Source of the DNA: Streptomyces sp. yr375
Lineage (GTDB): Bacteria; Actinomycetota; Actinomycetes; Streptomycetales; Streptomycetaceae
DNA length: 64,000 nt
Direction: 5' to 3'
NCBI RefSeq assembly: GCF_900110755.1
Contig: NZ_FOFF01000009.1
Coordinates: 124,001 to 188,000 of the forward strand
This document shows positions 33,911-42,950 of this stretch, piece by piece. A model generated the notes under the pieces. It ran no database searches. It had not been told where the DNA came from and worked only from the letters and a program-made list of their open reading frames with translations. Each line of letters opens with the position of its first letter. Position 1 is the stretch's first letter. A program made the position numbers and the translations under genes.

Positions 33911-36900
33911 GTGCGCTATCGCATCCTCGGCACCACCCAGGCACTCCGTCCGGACGGCACCCCCGTCACCGTCGGCGGGGCGCGGCTGCGCGCCCTGCTC
34001 ACCGTGCTCGCGCTGCGGGCCGGGCGGAGCGTGCCCGCGGGGTTGCTGACGGAGGAGGTGTGGGCCGGGAACCCGCCCGCCGACGCGCCGGGCGCGCTCC
34101 AGGCGCTGGTCGGGCGGCTGCGCCGGGCCCTCGGGGCGGGCGCGATCGCCTCCGCCGAGGGCGGCTACCGGCTGGCCGCCGCTCCCGACGACGTCGACCT
34201 GCACCGGTTCGAGCGGCTGACCGCCGACGGCACGCGCGCCCTCGCCGACGGCGACCCCACCAAGGCGGCCGTGCTCCTCGACGACGCCCTCGCCCTCTGG
34301 CAGGGCCCGGCCCTCGCCGACCTGCCCGACCGGGCTGCCGAGGCGGCCCGCTGGGAGGCCCGCCGCCTCGACGCGGTGCGCGCCCGGCACACCGCCGCGA
34401 TAGCCCTCGGCCACGCCGAGCGGACGCTGCCCGAACTGACGGCCCTGTGCGACGCCCACCCGCTGGACGAGTCCCTCCAGGCCCTACGCCTACGCGCCCT
34501 ACGCGCAGCAGGCCGCACAGCCCAGGCCCTGGCCGCCTACGACACCACCCGCCGCCTCCTGGCATCCCACCTAGGCACCGACCCCGGCCCCGAACTACGC
34601 ACCCTCCACGCAGAGTTGCTCAACCCGAACGGCCACGGGGCCCCGGGCGACCGGACAGCCCCGGGCGACCGCGTGGCCGCGAGGGGGGCTTCCCGTTCCG
34701 GCGATCCCGGCCGTCCCGCCGACCCCGGCGAGTCCCCGCACCCAACCCCACCCGCAGGTAATCTCCGCGCCCGGCTCACCTCCTTCGTCGGGCGGGAGGG
34801 GGACATCGTGGCCATTCGGGGGGACCTGGCGAGTGCGCGGCTTGTTACCTTGCTCGGGCCCGGTGGGGCCGGGAAGACGCGGCTGTCGCAGGAGGCCGCC
34901 GAGGCCGTACGGGACGCGGCCCGGCCCGGCGCGCGCGACGGCGTCTGGCTGGCCGAACTCGCTCCCGTCGCCGACCCGGACGCCGTGCCGCAGGCCGTCC
35001 TCACCGCCGTGGGCGCCCGCGAGACCGTGTTGTTCGGCGCCGGCGCCGAGGAGTTGCGGGCCGCCTCAGACCGCCACGACGACCCCGTGGAACGGCTGGT
35101 CGAGCACTGCGCCCGACGGCGCATGCTGATCGTCCTCGACAACTGCGAGCACGTCGTCGAGGCCGCCGCCCGCCTCGTCGAGGAACTGCTCGCGCGCTGC
35201 CCGGGGGTGACCGTGCTGGCCACCAGCCGGGAGCCGCTCGGCGTGCCCGGCGAGGTGCTGCGCCCGCTGGCCCCGCTGCCGCAGCCCGCCGCGCTGCGGC
35301 TGCTCGCCGACCGCGGCGCAGCCGCCCGCCCCGGCTTCCGCACCGACGCCGACGCCGAGACCGCGGCGGCCTGCGCCGAGATCTGCCGGCGTCTCGACGG
35401 TCTGCCCCTCGCGATCGAGCTCGCGGCCGCCCGGCTAAGGATGTTGACGCCCCGTCAGATCGCCGACCGGCTCGACGACCGCTTCCGGCTCCTCACCTCC
35501 GGCAGCCGCACCGTCCTGCCCCGCCAGCAGACCCTGCGGGCCGTCGTCGACTGGTCCTGGGACCTGCTCGACGAGGACGAACGCGACGTTCTGGCCCGGC
35601 TGTCGGTCTTCGCCCGCGGCTGTGACCTCGCCGCCGTCGAGGCGGTGTGCGGCCCCGGCGCGCGCGGCCCGCTCGACTCCCTGACCCCGCTCGCCTCCCT
35701 CGTCGACAAGTCGCTCGTCGTCGCCGCCCCCGGCCCCGGCGGCGACATGCGCTACCGGCTCCTGGAGACCGTCGCCGAGTACGCGGCCGAGCGGCTCGAC
35801 GAGTCCGGCCGACGGGCCGCCGCCGAGCGCGCCCATCTCACGTACTACCGCGAACTCGCCCGCACCACCGAGCCGTTGCTGCGCGGCCCCGGCCAGCGCG
35901 CCGCCGTCGACCGCTTCCAGACGGAGTACGAGAACCTGCGCACCGCGCTGCGCCGCGCCGTCGCCGCCCGCGACGAGCAGGAGGCGCTCTGCCTGACCCT
36001 GTCCCTGGTCTGGTACTGGCAGATGCGCGACCTGCGCATCGAGGCCCGCACCTGGTGCGCCGAGGTCATTGCCCTCGGCCCCGACCCCTTCGCCGAACCC
36101 CTGCACCGTGCCGCCCCGGTGTGGAAGTCCGCCATCGACGCCCCGCCCCCGCTGACCGGCGAGGCCCTCCGGGAGGCACGCCGCGGTGTCCATCTGGCCC
36201 AGCTCGCCTGCATGGACACCGAGTTGGAGGCCTGGCAGACCCCGGCCGCGCAGGCCAAGCTGCGCCTGATCGCCGCCGCCTACGAGCCCGGCCTCCCGCA
36301 GACCTGCCGCACCCCCGGCCTGCTCTGGTTCTACGCCGTGCTGCTGTCGGGCGACGTGGAGCGCGTCCGCACGATCGTCGACGCCAACATCGACACCTGC
36401 CGCCGCACGCCCGGCTACGAGTGGGAGCTCGCCTCCTGCCTGCAACTGCGCGCCAACATCCTCGCCAACCGCGCCGACTGGGCCGAGAACGCCTTCCGGG
36501 ACGCCGCCGAGGCGCTGGAGATCTTCCGGCGCCTGGGCGACGACTGGGGCGTCGCCGAGGCCCTCTCCGCCCGCGGCGAGGCCCACGAGCGGCTTGGCGC
36601 CTACCACCAGGCCGCCGCCGACTTCATGGACGCCATGGAGTGCGCCGAACGGCTCGGCGCCCGCGCCCAGTCGGCGGTCCTCTCGGCCCGGCTGGGCAAC
36701 GTACTGCTGGAGTCGGGGGAGGAGGAGCGGGGCGAGCGCGTCCTGCGCGAGGTCGTCGACGGGCCCGAGCACGTCGGCAGCGAGGCCGTCCCCGCCGCCC
36801 GCCTCTTCCTCGCCGGCTGGCTCTCCTTCACCGGCCGCACCGCCGAGGCCCGCGAGCAGTTCCGGCTGCTGCGCGAGGACTTCACCTTCGGGCACTTCGT

Positions 36901-37294
36901 GTTCTTCGACGCGTACGTCCTGGGCGCGGAGGCCTGGCTGGACGTCGTCGACGGCCGGTACGAGCAGGCCCTGACCGGTGTCCGCGGGGCCCTGGAACGG
37001 GCCACGGACCCGCTGTCGGTGGCCATGGCCCCGCACACCCGCTCCTTCTACCTCTGCGTCGCCGCGACCGCGCTCACCGGCGTGGACGGCGGCAGCCGCG
37101 CCGCCGACGCCGCCCGCTGCCTGGGCGCGGCCGCCGCCCTGCTGCCGTCGCGCTACGTGTCCCCGCGCCCGGAGCGCGAGGCCCGCGAAGCGGCCATGAC
37201 CCGCACCCGCGCCGCGCTCGGCGACGAGCGGTTCGAGGCCGCGTACGCCGAGGGCGGCGGCCTCTCCTACGAGGGGGCCACCGCCCTGGTGTGA
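33911..37294 (+). CDS. AfsR/SARP-family STAND regulator (BTAD - NB-ARC - TPR)
   Basis: 1127 aa from GTG 33911, which has GGAGAG at about 10 nt; ATG 33902 is an alternative only 3 nt from it. The N-terminal winged-helix DNA-binding domain (about 1-90, VRYRILGTTQALRPDGTPVTVGG) is followed by the BTAD domain (about 92-245). The STAND ATPase has Walker A LLGPGGAGKTRL (about 314) and Walker B MLIVLDNCEH (about 406) with ATSREPL. The rest is helical TPR-like repeats. It should activate secondary-metabolite genes on ATP-dependent oligomerisation. It faces a DrrAB-type exporter tail to tail. No C-terminal LuxR domain is present. Confidence 0.93.
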   Translation: MRYRILGTTQALRPDGTPVTVGGARLRALLTVLALRAGRSVPAGLLTEEVWAGNPPADAPGALQALVGRLRRALGAGAIASAEGGYRLAAAPDDVDLHRFERLTADGTRALADGDPTKAAVLLDDALALWQGPALADLPDRAAEAARWEARRLDAVRARHTAAIALGHAERTLPELTALCDAHPLDESLQALRLRALRAAGRTAQALAAYDTTRRLLASHLGTDPGPELRTLHAELLNPNGHGAPGDRTAPGDRVAARGASRSGDPGRPADPGESPHPTPPAGNLRARLTSFVGREGDIVAIRGDLASARLVTLLGPGGAGKTRLSQEAAEAVRDAARPGARDGVWLAELAPVADPDAVPQAVLTAVGARETVLFGAGAEELRAASDRHDDPVERLVEHCARRRMLIVLDNCEHVVEAAARLVEELLARCPGVTVLATSREPLGVPGEVLRPLAPLPQPAALRLLADRGAAARPGFRTDADAETAAACAEICRRLDGLPLAIELAAARLRMLTPRQIADRLDDRFRLLTSGSRTVLPRQQTLRAVVDWSWDLLDEDERDVLARLSVFARGCDLAAVEAVCGPGARGPLDSLTPLASLVDKSLVVAAPGPGGDMRYRLLETVAEYAAERLDESGRRAAAERAHLTYYRELARTTEPLLRGPGQRAAVDRFQTEYENLRTALRRAVAARDEQEALCLTLSLVWYWQMRDLRIEARTWCAEVIALGPDPFAEPLHRAAPVWKSAIDAPPPLTGEALREARRGVHLAQLACMDTELEAWQTPAAQAKLRLIAAAYEPGLPQTCRTPGLLWFYAVLLSGDVERVRTIVDANIDTCRRTPGYEWELASCLQLRANILANRADWAENAFRDAAEALEIFRRLGDDWGVAEALSARGEAHERLGAYHQAAADFMDAMECAERLGARAQSAVLSARLGNVLLESGEEERGERVLREVVDGPEHVGSEAVPAARLFLAGWLSFTGRTAEAREQFRLLREDFTFGHFVFFDAYVLGAEAWLDVVDGRYEQALTGVRGALERATDPLSVAMAPHTRSFYLCVAATALTGVDGGSRAADAARCLGAAAALLPSRYVSPRPEREAREAAMTRTRAALGDERFEAAYAEGGGLSYEGATALV

Positions 37295-37330
37295 GCGCCC
37301 TTCAAGGGCTTGGTGCTCAGTGCTCAGCGC

Positions 37331-38155
37331 TCAGTGCTTGGTGCGGAACTTGTGGATCGAGACCGGCGCCATCACCGCGGTGAGCCCCACCGACCATGCC
37401 AGCGTCACCCACAGCCCGTGCGCGACCGGACCGCCCACCATGAGTCCGCGCGCCGCGTCCGCGAGCGAGGACAGCGGGTTGTACTCGGTGAAGTTCTGCA
37501 GCCAGCCCGGCATCGAGTTGGTCGGCGCGAAGATCGACGAGCCGAACTGCAACGGCATCAGCACCAGGAAGCCCATGGCCTGCACGGACTGCGCGCTCTT
37601 CATCGTCACGCCGAGGGTGAGGAACACCCACATCAGCGCCGAGCCGAACACCGTGGCGAGCCCCACCGCGCCGAACAGGCCGGGCCAACTGGTGACGTTG
37701 AAGCCCACCAGCACGCCCACCAGCAGGAGGATCGCGCACGCGACGAGCATCCGCATCAGCTCCACCACGATCTTGGCGATCAGCACCGAGCCGCGCCCGA
37801 TCGGCAGGGACCGGAAGCGGTCCATGACGCCGGAGTTGAAGTCGGTGTTGAACCCGGTGCCCACGCCCTGGGACATGTTCATCCCCATCATGGCCAGCAG
37901 CCCCGGCACGACGTACTGCACGTACGCCTCCTGTCCGCCGCCCAGCGACTGGCCGATGGAGCCGCCGAAGACGTACACGAACAGCAGTGTGAAGATCACC
38001 GGGAACAGTACGGCGTCGAACATGGACTCCGGGTCCTGGCGGATCCACAGCAGGTTGCGGCGGATCAGCGCGCCGGTGTGCCGCAGGTGGCTGCGCAGCG
38101 GGATACGGGCGTCCGCGACAGTGGCGGTGGCGGTGGTCAGGGTGGCGGCGCTCAT
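37331..38155 (-). CDS. DrrB-type ABC-2 transporter permease
   Basis: 274 aa, six hydrophobic helices. The family pattern RNLLWIRQDPESMFDAVLFPVIFTLLFVYVFGGS is at the N-terminus, and VDRFRSLPIGRG-like MDRFRSLPIGRGSVL is the cytoplasmic elbow motif of ABC-2 drug exporters. It overlaps the stop of the ATPase gene by ATGA, so the two are translationally coupled. Together they export a hydrophobic compound in the manner of the daunorubicin pump. Short GTGCTCA repeats lie at and just past the stop. Confidence 0.92.
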   Translation of the reverse strand: MSAATLTTATATVADARIPLRSHLRHTGALIRRNLLWIRQDPESMFDAVLFPVIFTLLFVYVFGGSIGQSLGGGQEAYVQYVVPGLLAMMGMNMSQGVGTGFNTDFNSGVMDRFRSLPIGRGSVLIAKIVVELMRMLVACAILLLVGVLVGFNVTSWPGLFGAVGLATVFGSALMWVFLTLGVTMKSAQSVQAMGFLVLMPLQFGSSIFAPTNSMPGWLQNFTEYNPLSSLADAARGLMVGGPVAHGLWVTLAWSVGLTAVMAPVSIHKFRTKH

Positions 38156-39177
38156 ACGGCGACCTCCTCGCGGGTCTCGGTGGTCTCGGTGTCCTGCGAG
38201 GTGCCGGCGCGGTGGCCGGTCAGGGACAGGAACACCTCGTCCAGGCTGGGGAGTTCGGTGCTGATGGCGGAGACGGTGACCCCGCGCGCGATCACCGCGC
38301 CGACCACCGCGGTCAGTTGCTCGTCGCTGAGGATCGGCACCAGCAGCGCGCCGCCCGCGGTGTCGACGGTGGTGCCGGCGAGCCCGGTGACGCCCAGCTC
38401 GTCGATCATCCGGGCCAGCGGCCGCACCTGGAGCGGATCGACGGGCCGTACGCGCAGCGTCCGCCCGCCGACCTTCGCCTTCAGCTCCTCTATCCCGCCG
38501 TTCGCGATGACCTTGCCCCGGTCCACCACGGTCAGCTCGGAGGCGAGCTGCTCGGCCTCCTCCATGTACTGCGTGGTCAGCAGGACCGTCACGCCCTCCC
38601 CGACCATCGACTTGACCTCGGTCCACACCTCGTTGCGGGTGCGCGGGTCTAGGCCGGTGGTCGGCTCGTCCAGGAACAGCACCTGCGGCCGGCCGATCAT
38701 CGACGCGGCGAGGTCGAGCCGCCGCCGCATACCGCCGGAGTAGGTGCTCGCCGGCCGCTTGGCGGCCTCGGTCAGCGAGAACCGCTCCAGCAGCTCGTCG
38801 GCGCGCGTCCGGGCGTCCTTGCGGGACAGGTCGAGCAGCCGCCCGATGAGGTACAGGTTCTCCCACCCGGGGAGCTTCTCGTCCACCGAGGCGTACTGCC
38901 CGGTGAGCCCGATCACCCGGCGCAACTGCCGGGGCTGGCGTACGACGTCGTAGCCGACGACGGTGGCCTGCCCGCTGTCGGGGGCGAGCAGGGTGGACAG
39001 GATCCGCACGAGAGTGGTCTTCCCGGCGCCGTTCGGCCCGAGCACCCCCATCACGGTCCCCTCGCGTACGTCCAGGTCGACGCCGTCCAGTGCCTTGGTC
39101 TCGCCGTAGTGCTTGACCAACCCCCGAACGGTGACAGCGCTTCCCGCGCCACTGGTGTTCTTGTCGATTCGCGTCAT
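38152..39177 (-). CDS. DrrA-type ABC transporter ATPase
   Basis: 341 aa. Walker A GPNGAGKTT (about 47-55), signature YSGGMRRRLDLAASM, Walker B VLFLDEPTTGLD and switch TTQYMEEAEQL are complete. The C-terminal DrrA-like domain (about 220-341, with GIEELKAKVGG) is present. It powers the coupled DrrB-like permease. Self-resistance or export of the product controlled by the neighbouring AfsR-like regulator is a reasonable guess but not shown. Confidence 0.94.
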   Translation of the reverse strand: MTRIDKNTSGAGSAVTVRGLVKHYGETKALDGVDLDVREGTVMGVLGPNGAGKTTLVRILSTLLAPDSGQATVVGYDVVRQPRQLRRVIGLTGQYASVDEKLPGWENLYLIGRLLDLSRKDARTRADELLERFSLTEAAKRPASTYSGGMRRRLDLAASMIGRPQVLFLDEPTTGLDPRTRNEVWTEVKSMVGEGVTVLLTTQYMEEAEQLASELTVVDRGKVIANGGIEELKAKVGGRTLRVRPVDPLQVRPLARMIDELGVTGLAGTTVDTAGGALLVPILSDEQLTAVVGAVIARGVTVSAISTELPSLDEVFLSLTGHRAGTSQDTETTETREEVAV

Positions 39178-39228
39178 GGGAAGAACCGTGCCAGCCCCCA
39201 CCGACAGACCACCGACAGCCCGCCTACA

Positions 39229-39287
39229 CGACGCCGACAGCCCGCCCACGACGCCGACAGCCCGCCGACGGGGGACGGTCGGCGGGC
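39229..39287 (-). terminator. panB: panB terminator hairpin with adjacent 18-bp direct repeat
   Basis: GCCCGCCGAC (39260-39269) pairs perfectly with GTCGGCGGGC (39278-39287) around an 8-nt loop, 22 bp beyond the panB stop on the minus strand. The left arm merges into a direct repeat CGACGCCGACAGCCCGCC at 39229-39246 and 39249-39266, with a third partial copy before it. The repeats fill the gap before the DrrA-like gene. Confidence 0.65.
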
Positions 39288-39308
39288 CGTCATTGGTGCG
39301 GAGTCGGC

Positions 39309-40175
39309 TCAGTGGACGCTGTGCTCCTCCTGCGGGAACGTTCCGCCGACGACGTCCTCGGCGAACGCCTTCACCGCGTCGCCCATGACCGTCCGCAGGT
39401 CGGCGTACTGCTTGACGAACTTCGGGACCCGCCCGCCGGTCAGCCCGAGCATGTCGGTCCAGACCAGCACCTGCGCGTCGGTCTGCGGTCCGGCGCCGAT
39501 GCCGATCGTCGGGATGTGCAGCATCCGTGTGACCTCGGCCGCCAGCTCCGCCGGAACCAGCTCCAGGACCACCGCGAAAGCGCCCGCGTCCTGGATCGCC
39601 TTCGCGTCGCGCAGCAGTTGCTGCGCGGCCTCCTCGCCGCGCCCCTGCACGCGGTAACCCGTCGTGTGCACGGACTGCGGGGTCAGGCCGATGTGCGCCA
39701 TGACCGGGATGCCGGACTCCACCATCAGCTCGATCTGCCGGTGCGAGCGCTCGCCGCCCTCCAGCTTCACGGCCCCGACCCCGGCCTCCTTCACCAGCCG
39801 GGTCGCCGAGCGCAGCGCCTGCACCGGCCCCTCCTGGTAGGAGCCGAACGGCAGGTCGCCGACGACCAGGGCGCGCTTCGTACCGCGTACGACCGCCGCC
39901 GACAGCATGGTGATCTCGTCGAGGGTGACGGGCACGGTCGTCTCGTACCCGAGGTGGCAGTTGCCCGCCGAGTCGCCGACCAGGATCACCGGGATCCCGG
40001 CCTCGTCGAAGACGGACGCGGTCGTCGCGTCGTACGCGGTGAGCATGGGCCACTTCTCGCCGCGCTCCTTGGCGACGGCCAGGTCGCGGACGGTGATGCG
40101 GCGGGTGCCCTTCCCTCCGTACAGCGCCTTGCTGCCGTCGGAGGTCTTCGGGTGGGCAGCCGAAAGCTGCGTCAT
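39309..40175 (-). CDS. panB: 3-methyl-2-oxobutanoate hydroxymethyltransferase
   Basis: 288 aa, ATG after AAGGAG at 8 nt. PanB makes ketopantoate from alpha-ketoisovalerate and methylene-tetrahydrofolate, the first step to pantothenate and coenzyme A. Visible: LTAYDATTASVFDEAGIPVILVGDSAGN (metal Asp in VGDS), VGDLPFGSY, VKLEGG (Lys-Glu), HIGLTPQ and the catalytic Glu in VLELVP. The N-terminal ~25 residues with RRITVRDL are the usual actinobacterial extension. It is divergent from the DHA2 exporter. Confidence 0.97.
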   Translation of the reverse strand: MTQLSAAHPKTSDGSKALYGGKGTRRITVRDLAVAKERGEKWPMLTAYDATTASVFDEAGIPVILVGDSAGNCHLGYETTVPVTLDEITMLSAAVVRGTKRALVVGDLPFGSYQEGPVQALRSATRLVKEAGVGAVKLEGGERSHRQIELMVESGIPVMAHIGLTPQSVHTTGYRVQGRGEEAAQQLLRDAKAIQDAGAFAVVLELVPAELAAEVTRMLHIPTIGIGAGPQTDAQVLVWTDMLGLTGGRVPKFVKQYADLRTVMGDAVKAFAEDVVGGTFPQEEHSVH

Positions 40176-40322
40176 TGCAACGACTCCTTCGTCATCTCGA
40201 GGCGCCCTCACGGCGTCCCCGGACCACCACCCATGGTGGCACCTCGGGTCGGGGAGGACCAGAGCACCCCCCCGTGGGTAAGGCCTCGGTAAGGAAAAGG
40301 GTAAGAAACGCGGAAAGAGAAT

Positions 40323-40345
40323 CGATACGAGACGGTCTCGTATCG
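40323..40345. promoter_or_regulatory. Perfect 23-bp palindrome, probable TetR operator of the DHA2 exporter
   Basis: CGATACGAGAC and GTCTCGTATCG are perfect 11-bp arms around one G. The site ends 22 bp before the exporter ATG, overlapping the expected promoter. The TetR gene at 42016 behind the exporter is the obvious ligand-responsive repressor. It also lies 148 bp upstream of panB. Confidence 0.85.
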
Positions 40346-40367
40346 GAAGTGTTTTAGGCTCGATGTC

Positions 40368-41960
40368 ATGACTACTCCTGCCGTTCCCGCTGCGCCGCGG
40401 ATACCGGAATCGGTGCACCGGCGCCGCTGGGCGATCCTCGGCGTCCTGATGCTGAGCCTGCTGATCGTGGTGCTCGACAACTCGATCCTGAACGTCGCGA
40501 TCAAGACGATCTCGACGCCCGCCCCGACCGGCCTCGGCGCCACCCAGAGCGAGCTGGAGTGGGCCATCAACGCCTACACGCTCGTCTTCGCGGGGCTGCT
40601 GTTCTCCGCCGGTCTCCTCGGCGACCGGATCGGCCGCAAGCGGGTGCTGCTCGGCGGGCTCGCCGTGTTCGGCATCGGCTCCGCGCTCGCCGCCGAGTCC
40701 GGCTCGCCCGCCCAGCTCATCGCCTTCCGCGCGCTGATGGCGCTCGGCGCGGCCTTCGTGATGCCCGCCACCCTCGCCGTCCTGATGAACGTCTTCGAGC
40801 GCGACGAGCAGCCCAAGGCGATCGGCATGTGGGCGGGCGGCGTGGGCCTGGCCATCGCCATCGGCCCGATCACCGGCGGTCTCCTCCTCGACCACTTCTG
40901 GTGGGGCTCGGTCTTCCTCGTCAACGTGCCGATCGTGCTGCTCGCGTTCGGGCTGATGCTGTGGCTGGTGCCCGAGTCCCGCGACCCGAAGCCGGGCCGG
41001 CTCGACCCCGTCGGCGTCACGCTGTCCGTCGTCGGCCTGGTCCTGCTCGTCTACGGCATCATCAAGGGCGGCGAACTGGCCGACTTCACCGACCCGACCG
41101 TGCTCGCGACCATAGGGTCCGGGCTCGTCGTCCTCGCCGCGTTCGTGGTGTTCGAGAAGCGCAGCGACCATCCGTCCATAGATGTCGGCTACTTCAGGAA
41201 CAAGGTGTTCTCCGCCGCGATCTCCGTCATCGCGCTGGTCTTCTTCGCGCTGATGGGCGTGACCTTCTTCTCGGTCTTCTACACCCAGAGCGTGCGCGGC
41301 TACTCGCCGCTGAAGACGGGCCTGTTGCTGCTGCCGCTGGCCGCCGCCCAACTGATCTTCGCGCCGCGCGCCCGGCTGGTCGTGGACCGCATCGGGATCA
41401 GGGCCACGACCACGGCGGCGATGCTCGTCCTGGCGGCGACGCTGACGGCGTTCGCCATGCTGGACGCGGACACCCCGATCTGGATCCTGGAGCTCGTCTT
41501 CTTCTGCATGGGCACCGGAATGGCCCACATCATGACCCCGACCAGCGTCGTCATCATGCAGGCGCTGCCCCGCGAGAAGGCCGGCTCCGCCTCCGCGCTG
41601 AGCAACACCTTCCGGCAGGTCGGCGGCGCGCTCGGCATCGCCGTCCTCGGCTCCGTGCTGTCGACGTCGTACCGCGACGGCATCGAGGGCCACCTCGGCG
41701 CGCTCCCGGCCGGTCTGCGCGACACGGCGGGCGAGTCCATCGAGGCGACGCTCGGGGTCGCCGCGAAGCTCGGCGCACCGGGCCGGGCGCTGATCGCCCC
41801 CGCCAACGACGCCTTCCTGCACGCCATGCACGTCACCGCCCTGTGCGGCGCCGGGGTGGCGCTGGTGGGCGCGGTCGTGGTGGCCGCGTTCCTGCCGGGC
41901 CGGCCGAAGGCCGCCCAAGAGGACACGGAAGAGGGGGAGTTGGTGCGGACGAAGTCGTAG
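40368..41960 (+). CDS. EmrB/QacA (DHA2) family 14-helix MFS exporter
   Basis: 530 aa with 14 hydrophobic segments. [12 protein letters not shown] in helix 1 is the DHA2 motif D1 equivalent, [11 protein letters not shown] is motif A, and [20 protein letters not shown] lies near the end. These proton antiporters confer resistance to varied antibiotics and dyes. The gene is expected to be repressed through the 23-bp palindrome upstream and is followed after 55 bp by a TetR gene, the usual feedback arrangement. Confidence 0.93.
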   Translation: MTTPAVPAAPRIPESVHRRRWAILGVLMLSLLIVVLDNSILNVAIKTISTPAPTGLGATQSELEWAINAYTLVFAGLLFSAGLLGDRIGRKRVLLGGLAVFGIGSALAAESGSPAQLIAFRALMALGAAFVMPATLAVLMNVFERDEQPKAIGMWAGGVGLAIAIGPITGGLLLDHFWWGSVFLVNVPIVLLAFGLMLWLVPESRDPKPGRLDPVGVTLSVVGLVLLVYGIIKGGELADFTDPTVLATIGSGLVVLAAFVVFEKRSDHPSIDVGYFRNKVFSAAISVIALVFFALMGVTFFSVFYTQSVRGYSPLKTGLLLLPLAAAQLIFAPRARLVVDRIGIRATTTAAMLVLAATLTAFAMLDADTPIWILELVFFCMGTGMAHIMTPTSVVIMQALPREKAGSASALSNTFRQVGGALGIAVLGSVLSTSYRDGIEGHLGALPAGLRDTAGESIEATLGVAAKLGAPGRALIAPANDAFLHAMHVTALCGAGVALVGAVVVAAFLPGRPKAAQEDTEEGELVRTKS

Positions 41961-42015
41961 GCCGGGCGACAATTCCCGGTACGACGAGAAGATCAGCGGA
42001 AGGACCGAGCGACCA

Positions 42016-42771
42016 GTGGACGTGAGCCTCGCCGACGACGGCACCGACAACGGCACCCACAACGGCACCCACAACGGCACCGACAACGGCACCGACAACG
42101 GCACCCACAACGGCACCCACAACGGCACCGACGACAGCGCCGCTAGTGGCGCCGGTAGTGGCGCCGTGGAGCAGCCCGTCCGGGGGCGGCCCCGCAGCGA
42201 GGCCGTCGAACGGGCCATCATCGAGGGGACGTTGAAGCTGCTGGAGGAGGGCGTCCCGCTCGCCGAGATCTCCATCGAGCGCATCGCCCGTACCGCCGGT
42301 GTCGGCAAGGCCACCATCTACCGCCGCTGGAGCGGCAAGGAGGAGCTCTTCGTCGACGTCCTGCGCGCCACCGAGCCCGAGGACCCCCAACTGCTCCCGG
42401 GCACCTCCATGCGCGACGACCTGATCATGCTGCTGGAGTGGCTGCGGCAGCGCGGCCTCGCCAGCCGTTCCTCGGCGATCCTGCGCAACGTGCACGCCCA
42501 GATGAAGAGCAGCCCGAAGATCTGGGCGGCCTACCACTCCGCGGTCATAGCGCCCCGCCGCCGGATGAGCATCGACGTCCTGTGCCGAGGCCAGGAGAAC
42601 GGCGAACTCCGCGCCGACCTGGACGTGGAACTGGTGAACGACCTCATCGTCGGCCCGATGATCGTCCGCTCCGTCCTGCGGCCCGACGCCGAGCTGCCCG
42701 AGGACCTTCCGGAGCGCATCGTCGACACGCTGCTGGCCGGGCTACGCCCCGTCAGTTCCCCGGCCGCGTAG
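42016..42771 (+). CDS. TetR-family regulator with repetitive NGT-rich N-terminus
   Basis: 251 aa from GTG 42016. Residues 8-39 are eight tetrapeptides of type NGTH/NGTD encoded by 12-bp tandem repeats. The helix-turn-helix follows at about 62-108 (ISIERIARTAGVGKATIYRRWSGKEELF). The C-terminal ligand domain is of the TetR_C_16/EmrR-partner type. Probable repressor of the exporter gene upstream, through 40323-40345. If translation started after the repeats the domain would be intact, but no better start with a ribosome site exists. Confidence 0.9.
   Translation: MDVSLADDGTDNGTHNGTHNGTDNGTDNGTHNGTHNGTDDSAASGAGSGAVEQPVRGRPRSEAVERAIIEGTLKLLEEGVPLAEISIERIARTAGVGKATIYRRWSGKEELFVDVLRATEPEDPQLLPGTSMRDDLIMLLEWLRQRGLASRSSAILRNVHAQMKSSPKIWAAYHSAVIAPRRRMSIDVLCRGQENGELRADLDVELVNDLIVGPMIVRSVLRPDAELPEDLPERIVDTLLAGLRPVSSPAA
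42037..42132 (+). repeat. Eight in-frame 12-bp tandem repeats in a TetR gene
   Basis: AACGGCACCCAC and AACGGCACCGAC units (first copy GACGGCACCGAC) run without interruption from 42037 to 42132 in the order D-H-H-D-D-H-H-D for the fourth residue. The regular alternation suggests duplication of a larger 48-bp block. Copy number could vary between strains without frameshift. Confidence 0.9.
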
Positions 42772-42950
42772 CCCGCGTGTGCGCGTTTCGTCACAGAGCG
42801 GGCCGCGCACCCCGGCCCCGGAACCCGGGACAGCGCCCCGTTCGTCCTCGTGCCCGTACGGCCGTCACGGGACGGCGAGAACGAACCCGAACATCCCCTA
42901 GGGTCGTACCCGGGGGACGGACGGTGCACGGCAGGCAGTGAGGCGACGGT

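Noticed and set aside
42037..42132. CRISPR-like array
   Set aside because: The units are 12 bp, contiguous, in frame and without spacers; it is a coding tandem repeat. The arrays at 16548 and 33746 also lack unique spacers.
40176..42317. Very long minus-strand reading frame continuing upstream of panB
   Set aside because: It is antisense to the DHA2 exporter and TetR genes, which have clear domains; it is a shadow of their codon bias.
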